From contig NZ_DLHL01000043.1 of the NCBI RefSeq assembly GCF_002483225.1, positions 41,091-105,090 of the forward strand: DNA of 64,000 bases. Reading direction: 5' to 3'. Both the position numbers and the translations under genes were made by a program. The notes below the pieces were generated by a model that saw only the letters and a program-made list of their open reading frames with translations, was not told where the DNA came from and made no database searches. This document shows, piece after piece, positions 59,313 through 64,000 of the stretch (position 1 is the stretch's first letter; every line of letters starts with the position of its first letter). The stretch is from Gemmatimonas sp. UBA7669. Lineage in GTDB: Bacteria > Gemmatimonadota > Gemmatimonadetes > Gemmatimonadales > Gemmatimonadaceae.

Positions 59313-60893
59313 TCAGGAGCTGCAGCTCAGCATGGAGCAGCCAGCTTTGTGACGCGCCCAGTCGGGCCGCCGCTCCGCCAGCGCGGCATGGGCTGGTTGT
59401 TCCACGTATGGTGTGCGCATTACCTCGAGCAGTGTGTGCACCAGTGCATCGTCGCCGGTGGTCGCGGCGTCGATGGCCTGCTGCGCCACGTAGTTGCGCA
59501 GGACGAACCATGGATTGACAGCATGCATGGCGGCGCGTCGCTCGGCGACTGAGCGAGACTGCGCACTCACCGTGCGCTGCCATTTCGCGAGCCAGGCAGC
59601 CAGACGTTCGCGCGCCGCGTCGCGCCGTGCGTCATCGTAGAACACGTCGCCCAATGCGCGGAGTGGATCACCATCCGGCAGCACGTTGTCCACGTTGCCC
59701 AGCGCGCGGAAGAAGCGCGTGAAATCCATTTCTGCGTCGTAGAGCAGCGCGTAGCCCTCGCGCACAATGTCGTCAGCCTCCGCGTCGCCCGGCAGCAGTC
59801 CGAACTTGGCGCGGTTCATGGCCTCGTACTCACGCGCGTACACCGTGGCGTAGTGGTCGATGGCCGATTGCAGCGTGGCCTCGTCAGGAATGACGGGGAT
59901 GAGCGCCTCGGCCAATCGCACCAGATTCCACTGCGCGATGAGCGGCTGCTGGCCGAAGCGATAGCGTCGACCCTGTGCGTCGGTGGTATTGGGTGTCCAG
60001 CCCGGATCGAAGTTGTCCACCCAACCGTAAGGCCCGTAGTCGATGGTGAGCCCGAGGATGGACATGTTGTCGGTGTTCATGACGCCATGCACGAAGCCCA
60101 CGCGCATCCAGTGCACCATGAGCTGCGCGGTGCGCTCGGCTACCTCGTGTAGCCAGGCAACCCGCTTGGCGCTCGCCTCGCCTTCGAGATGCGGAAAGTC
60201 CCGTGCGATGGTGAAATCGACGAGGCGCGTGAGCAGAGTCACGTCGTCGCGTGCCGCAAAGATCTCGAAGTTGCCGAAGCGAATGAAGGAGGGCGCCACG
60301 CGACAGACAATGGCGCCGGGTTCGAGCGCCGCGTTGCCGTTGTAGAACATGTCGCGCAGCACCACGTCGCCCGTGCGCACGAGACTGAGTGCGCGGGTGG
60401 TGGGCACACCCAGGTGGTGCATGGCCTCACTGCAGAGAAACTCGCGCAGGCTCGAGCGCAGGACCGCGCGTCCGTCGGCCGTGCGCGAGTACGGTGTGGG
60501 GCCGGCGCCCTTGAGCTGCAGTTCCCAGCGCTCGCCGCGGGCATTGAGCGCCTCGCCCAGCGTGATGGCGCGCCCGTCTCCCAATTGACCGGCCCAGTGC
60601 CCGAACTGGTGGCCACCATAGCAGGCGGCGTAGGGCTGCATGCCGGGCATGAGCGCGTTGCCACCGAACACCCGCGCAAAGTCGGGGTGGATGGGATCGC
60701 CAGGGGCAAAGCCCACCAGTTCGGCCACGTCGGCCGCGTGCGCCAGCAGCGAGGGCGCGGCAACGGGCGTGGGCTCCACGGCGCTCCAGGCCGCGCCCAG
60801 CACCTGTCGGCGCGTGTTGACCGGGTCCGGGTCGCCGGGCAGTTCGCGCACGAAGCGGTTGTCGAAGACGAGGGGGCGGAGTGAAGTTGTCAC
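59313..60893 (-). CDS. selO: Protein AMPylase SelO (YdiU family)
   Basis: A pseudokinase-fold enzyme of 526 aa that transfers AMP, rather than phosphate, to protein hydroxyl groups and helps the oxidative stress response. Signatures: CYGGHQFGHWAGQLGDGRA, RWELQLKGAGPTPYSR, ADGRAVLRSSLREFL, HGVMNTDNMSILGLTIDYGP and the C-terminal CSMLSCSS, which carries the conserved end cysteines. The start is GTG 60893, since no ATG lies near the conserved N-terminus (FDNRFVRELPGD). It is convergent with the lipoprotein pair and divergent from the NlpE-like gene; the methionine sulfoxide reductases nearby fit an oxidative stress theme. Confidence 0.93.
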   Translation of the reverse strand: MTTSLRPLVFDNRFVRELPGDPDPVNTRRQVLGAAWSAVEPTPVAAPSLLAHAADVAELVGFAPGDPIHPDFARVFGGNALMPGMQPYAACYGGHQFGHWAGQLGDGRAITLGEALNARGERWELQLKGAGPTPYSRTADGRAVLRSSLREFLCSEAMHHLGVPTTRALSLVRTGDVVLRDMFYNGNAALEPGAIVCRVAPSFIRFGNFEIFAARDDVTLLTRLVDFTIARDFPHLEGEASAKRVAWLHEVAERTAQLMVHWMRVGFVHGVMNTDNMSILGLTIDYGPYGWVDNFDPGWTPNTTDAQGRRYRFGQQPLIAQWNLVRLAEALIPVIPDEATLQSAIDHYATVYAREYEAMNRAKFGLLPGDAEADDIVREGYALLYDAEMDFTRFFRALGNVDNVLPDGDPLRALGDVFYDDARRDAARERLAAWLAKWQRTVSAQSRSVAERRAAMHAVNPWFVLRNYVAQQAIDAATTGDDALVHTLLEVMRTPYVEQPAHAALAERRPDWARHKAGCSMLSCSS

Positions 60894-60929
60894 GTGGTGC
60901 AATCTAGCCTCCCCACATCGGAGATCCTG

Positions 60930-61682
60930 ATGGTCATGACCGTTTCTGCTTCCCTGCGCGCGCGCCCGGCCGCGTGGCTGACGTTGGCGAGTGTGCTGCT
61001 GGTGGCCGCATGCGGTGGCGAGTCCAAGTCCAACGTTCCGGATAGCGTGGTGACCGTGAATCCGTTTCCGGAGGTCACGCTTTCGGCGGTGGCCCCGGCA
61101 TCGTACGAGGGTACGTTGCCCTGCGCGGACTGTTCCGGACTCCGCACCGTGCTGGCCATCTGGCCCGACAGTGTGTATCGCCTCGCGCAGACGTATGAGG
61201 GCAAGTCGACCACGCCCGTGGTGACGATGGGGCGGTGGCGACTCAGCGAGTCGGTGGTGTCGCTCGAGACCGACAACGGCATTCCCATCCTGTACCGTCG
61301 CGTGGGGGACGATACCCTCACCCTGCTGGACCAGCAGGGTCAGCCGATTGCCTCGTCGCTCAACTATTCGCTGCAGCGCTCCGCCTCCATGAATAGCCTG
61401 CGCGAGCCGGCCGCGTTCACCGGCACCTTCGAGTACATGGCCGATGCGCCTACCTTCCGCGAATGCGGTTCGGGACAGACCTATCCGGTGCTCATGCGTG
61501 GTGACTACCGCAAGCTCGAACGCGCGTTTCTGGCCGCCAAGCTTCCACCGGGCAGTGGTCAGCAGGTGGAAGTGCGCGCTCGCTTTCTCGAACGGCCGGC
61601 TGACATGGAAGGCCCGCGCGACCGCGACGTAGTGGAGATCGTGTCCTATGTGGGTCCATCGGCCAATCCCGGCTGTCGTTGA
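60930..61682 (+). CDS. NlpE-like copper/envelope-stress lipoprotein
   Basis: A lipoprotein of 250 aa with lipobox LLVAAC. The N-terminal NlpE domain has YEGTLPCADCSGLRTVL, with the CxxC of NlpE, then VYRLAQTYEGKS and DDTLTLLDQQGQ. The C-terminal half is a META/OB-like beta domain. NlpE senses copper or surface contact and triggers Cpx signalling in enterics; no Cpx genes are visible here. GGAG lies 6 bases before ATG 60930. The msrB gene follows 38 bp later and msrA overlaps it, so the three may form an operon for envelope or oxidative stress. Confidence 0.8.
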   Translation: MVMTVSASLRARPAAWLTLASVLLVAACGGESKSNVPDSVVTVNPFPEVTLSAVAPASYEGTLPCADCSGLRTVLAIWPDSVYRLAQTYEGKSTTPVVTMGRWRLSESVVSLETDNGIPILYRRVGDDTLTLLDQQGQPIASSLNYSLQRSASMNSLREPAAFTGTFEYMADAPTFRECGSGQTYPVLMRGDYRKLERAFLAAKLPPGSGQQVEVRARFLERPADMEGPRDRDVVEIVSYVGPSANPGCR

Positions 61683-61720
61683 GCCGGGAACTGCCTCAGA
61701 ACCCCTGGACTTGTAGAGGT

Positions 61721-62230
61721 ATGGCCAACACTGATCTTCAGCAGAACGCCGGTGGTTCGGGCAATGCCGGCACGCCCTACGGCAAACCGTCACCTGACAC
61801 GCTCAAGAGCACGCTCACGCCTGAGCAGTATGCCGTCACACAGCAGTGCGGCACCGAACCGCCATTTCAGAATGCATTCTGGGACAACCACGAAGCGGGG
61901 CTGTATGTGGATGTGGTGAGCGGCGAGCCGCTCTTTGCCAGCATTCACAAGTTCGACAGCGGGACCGGATGGCCGAGCTTCACGCAGCCGGTGGCACCCA
62001 ACGTGACTGAAGTCGAAGACCGCAGCTACGGCATGCGGCGCGTGGAGGTGCGCAGCAAGCACGCCGATTCACACCTCGGTCACGTTTTCCCTGATGGGCC
62101 GCGTGAGGCCGGTGGCATGCGCTACTGCATCAACTCGGCGTCACTGCGATTCATTCCGCTCGCAGAACTCGAAGCGGCCGGTTACGGTGCCTATCGTGTG
62201 GTCTTCGAAGGAGGCAGCGCCCATGGCTGA
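61721..62230 (+). CDS. msrB: Peptide methionine-R-sulfoxide reductase MsrB, atypical cysteines
   Basis: An enzyme of 169 aa that reduces methionine-R-sulfoxide. The fold is intact: GLYVDVVSGEPLF, KFDSGTGWPSF, SHLGHVFPDG and catalytic Cys136 in RYCINSASLRF. The zinc-binding CxxC pairs are absent. The residue normally holding the recycling Cys (SGCGWPSF) is Thr82; instead Cys43 (TQQCGTEPPF) is free and could replace it. ATG 61721 is chosen; a longer frame from 61679 is not family-like. It is followed by msrA with an 8-bp overlap. Confidence 0.9.
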   Translation: MANTDLQQNAGGSGNAGTPYGKPSPDTLKSTLTPEQYAVTQQCGTEPPFQNAFWDNHEAGLYVDVVSGEPLFASIHKFDSGTGWPSFTQPVAPNVTEVEDRSYGMRRVEVRSKHADSHLGHVFPDGPREAGGMRYCINSASLRFIPLAELEAAGYGAYRVVFEGGSAHG

Positions 62231-62735
62231 ATCAGTGGCGGGTGACCGTGTCACCGACGTGGCTATTCTGGCCGGTGGCTGCTTCTGGGGAATGGAGGAG
62301 ATTCTCCGTCACATTCCCGGTGTGCTGGAGACCGAGGTGGGCTACACGGGCGGCTGGTTGGAGAACCCGACGTATCACGACACGCACGACAGCAAGAGCG
62401 GACACGCAGAGAGTGTGCGCATCGTGTTCGATCCGACGGTGCTGACGTACGAGACGTTGCTCGAAGACTGGTTCTTCCGCATGCATGACCCTACCACGCT
62501 GAATCGTCAGGGCAACGATCTCGGCACGCAGTACCGCAGCGCCATCTTCTACACCAGCGAGGCGCAGCGTGAGACCGCGGAACGTGTGAAGGCGCGTGTG
62601 CAACAGAGTGGCCTCTGGACCAAGCCCATCACCACCGAAATCGTACCGGAAGCGCGGTGGTGGACGGCGGAGGGGTACCACCAGGATTATCTGCAGAAGA
62701 ATCCCGGTGGTTACACCTGCCACTGGATGCGCTGA
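62223..62735 (+). CDS. msrA: Peptide methionine-S-sulfoxide reductase MsrA
   Basis: A reductase of 170 aa for the S epimer of methionine sulfoxide. The catalytic site GGCFWGMEE has Cys20. A C-terminal Cys166 (GGYTCHWMR) serves as the likely resolving residue. VGYTGG, DPTVLTYETLLEDWFFRMHDPTT and GTQYRSAIF complete the family pattern. ATG 62223 starts 8 bases before the msrB stop, so the two reductases are translationally coupled; together they repair both sulfoxide epimers. Confidence 0.94.
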   Translation: MAESVAGDRVTDVAILAGGCFWGMEEILRHIPGVLETEVGYTGGWLENPTYHDTHDSKSGHAESVRIVFDPTVLTYETLLEDWFFRMHDPTTLNRQGNDLGTQYRSAIFYTSEAQRETAERVKARVQQSGLWTKPITTEIVPEARWWTAEGYHQDYLQKNPGGYTCHWMR

Positions 62736-62736
62736 C

Positions 62737-62982
62737 TCAGCCGACTTCCCGGATACGGAGCGCCCCTGAGGGACAACGGGCCACCGCGGCGCGCAATTCG
62801 TCGTCGGTGGCCTGTTCCGTTTCAATCCATGGTGTTCGACGGGGGTTGAAGACGCGGGCGTTGGCCTTGACGCAGTTGCCGCTGTGCTGGCAGAGCCCCT
62901 GGCGCCATTCAATGGCCAGCTGCCCGGCCGGGTAAACGCGGGTGATGGCCTGCGGATCGGTTGGAGCGGGAGTGTCGGCCAT
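62737..62982 (-). CDS. YjdI-type small Fe-S (ferredoxin-like) protein
   Basis: A protein of 81 aa with the single-cluster pattern of YjdI / Fer4_19: CQHSGNCVKANARVF and, near the end, RCPSGAL. It has three visible cysteines in this motif plus one more, enough for an iron-sulphur site. Family members are small redox proteins of unknown partner. It is convergent with msrA (1 bp between the stops). It is the last normally GC-rich gene before the composition change near 63,000. Confidence 0.8.
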   Translation of the reverse strand: MADTPAPTDPQAITRVYPAGQLAIEWRQGLCQHSGNCVKANARVFNPRRTPWIETEQATDDELRAAVARCPSGALRIREVG

Positions 62983-63090
62983 GCGATCTCCAAGTGGCGG
63001 TGGTTGACAAGTCTAGTCTTTAGGAGTTGAAATTGACAAAGGATCCGAACGATCGAAAGTCAATTGCTCCAAAAAAACCACATCGTCGAC

Positions 63091-64000
63091 ATGATCAATA
63101 ACCGTCCATCAAAGAAGCCGCTTATACTTGCGCACGGAATTAACTCCGATGGTGACTGGCAAGAAAGCGCATCGAAGTTGCTTTCATCATTCTTTGATTG
63201 CCGTCCATACAAGCATGGGCACTTTCGGGGTATCCGGATACTCGACATAGCCATTGAGTGGAGGGTTATGGCGTTGTCGATTCTCTTGATCGCGTTTGGC
63301 ATTATCACTCCCTCTCTTCACGCCTCATGGTTGTACTGGTCAATAGTCGTTGTGTTGCCCTGCCTCGGGTGGGTTCTTTCAAGACGCCGATTTCAGATCG
63401 AGGTGGAAAAGTTCTGTGCTTTTGTCGGCGACGGCACCAACGGAATGGAGAGGCCGTCAATGGTTGCGCACAGCTTCGGAAGCTATCTCTCATATATGTG
63501 GGTCAACCGTTCACCTGTGCGTCGAGTGGATCGGATCATCTTTTGCGGTAGCGTACTGCCATCAAGCATCGATTGGGCAAAGCACCAGGGCCAGTTTGTT
63601 CTGGTTTGGAATGAGGTTGCCACCCGAGATCGCGTAGCAAGAATGGCGGGTACCTTCTATCGCCTGATTCCTGGGCTTGGGGGATCCGGATATAGTGGAT
63701 TTCGAGAGAACCACGTTTGGGTGGTTAGCACCAATCCTTTTACCTCTTCATTCTTGATTCATGTGTTACCGTCTCGGGTGATAAACGCATTCTTTCCGGA
63801 GTACTCGCACTCTGGCTCACTCCTCGAACTGGACCATTGCGCCAAAGTGTGGCTTCCTGTATTGCTTGGCATAAGTCCGAAAGAATACTGCGAGTTCGTT
63901 GAGGCCTGCGTTGTCGCATATCAAGCGGATCAAGAGAAGAGATACGAAATTCTAACTGTTGCCGAGGAGGAACTTTGGGTAATCCCCCCACTTGTAGGGG
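63091..64000 (+). CDS. Membrane-inserted alpha/beta hydrolase, truncated by window edge
   Basis: An open frame from ATG 63091 with no stop to base 64000 (303 codons), continuing outside. It begins with the oxyanion-hole strand KKPLILAHGINSDGDWQ and has a nucleophile elbow AHSFGSYLSYMWV with Ser at residue 139 or so. Between them lie two membrane segments (WRVMALSILLIAFGIITPSL and LYWSIVVVLPCLGWVL), an unusual insertion. There is no clear ribosome site at 63091; TTG 63064 is an alternative start in the same open stretch. Base composition is far lower in GC than all earlier genes, with many A/T-ending codons, which suggests transfer. Esterase or lipase activity is inferred from the fold. Confidence 0.65.
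   Translation, partial: MINNRPSKKPLILAHGINSDGDWQESASKLLSSFFDCRPYKHGHFRGIRILDIAIEWRVMALSILLIAFGIITPSLHASWLYWSIVVVLPCLGWVLSRRRFQIEVEKFCAFVGDGTNGMERPSMVAHSFGSYLSYMWVNRSPVRRVDRIIFCGSVLPSSIDWAKHQGQFVLVWNEVATRDRVARMAGTFYRLIPGLGGSGYSGFRENHVWVVSTNPFTSSFLIHVLPSRVINAFFPEYSHSGSLLELDHCAKVWLPVLLGISPKEYCEFVEACVVAYQADQEKRYEILTVAEEELWVIPPLVG

Noticed and set aside
63004..63038. Two TTGACA boxes (63004 and 63033) as promoters of the hydrolase
   Set aside because: No matching -10 at 16-18 bases from either; possibly chance in AT-richer DNA.

Overview
This is a GC-rich, gene-dense bacterial chromosome segment. The mix of secreted lipoproteins and beta-barrels, TonB-type outer-membrane proteins with carboxypeptidase-regulatory-like domains, Ser/Thr kinases, a type VI secretion (T6SS) gene and an ECF sigma factor suggests a Gram-negative member of Gemmatimonadota or a similar lineage. 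That placement is inference from gene content, not from a marker gene. I see no rRNA, tRNA, CRISPR array or insertion sequence. No stretch over 300 bases lacks a gene or described element.

Layout. 1-5.8 kb: the 3' end of tssM (T6SS), a zinc-ribbon Ser/Thr kinase on the other strand, and a divergent CsgG-like protein. 5.9-10.9 kb: a minus-strand operon of a CsgG/TPR lipoprotein, an outer-membrane barrel and a seven-repeat surface lipoprotein. 11-16.8 kb: an M48 lipoprotein protease, an MFS transporter, a cardiolipin-synthase-like enzyme and a double UspA protein. 16.9-20 kb: an mgtC/DUF4010-mlaE-mlaD operon without an ATPase. 20-22.8 kb: an ArsR-methyltransferase regulator followed by ahcY, with a palindromic operator in the promoter. 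23-29.6 kb: two tandem plug-only secreted proteins and a TonB-receptor-like protein. 30.6-33.6 kb: a zinc-ribbon membrane protein, hemN and hemJ.

33.9-37.9 kb is the aromatic amino acid locus. Prephenate dehydratase is fused in frame to a secreted M28 peptidase. Divergent from it are DAHP synthase and chorismate mutase, preceded by what looks like a transcription attenuator whose short leader peptide contains Tyr-Trp-Tyr-Phe. I consider this the strongest regulatory find in the window.

37.9-42.4 kb: a minus-strand operon of a UvrC-like GIY-YIG protein, a two-component system and a Vgb-like propeller. 42.5-47.1 kb: an ECF sigma factor, a giant metzincin-type lipoprotein and a small secreted protein. 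47.2-51.5 kb: an overlapping operon encoding a transmembrane FHA/trypsin-like protease, a PP2C phosphatase and a Ser/Thr kinase. 51.7-55.3 kb: envelope and membrane proteins and a DUF1080 protein. 55.3-58.2 kb: molybdenum hydroxylase subunits. 58.3-63 kb: lipoproteins, SelO, an NlpE-like protein, MsrB, MsrA and a YjdI-like ferredoxin.

From about 63.0 kb base composition falls sharply. A membrane-inserted alpha/beta hydrolase gene runs off the right edge, which suggests the start of acquired DNA.
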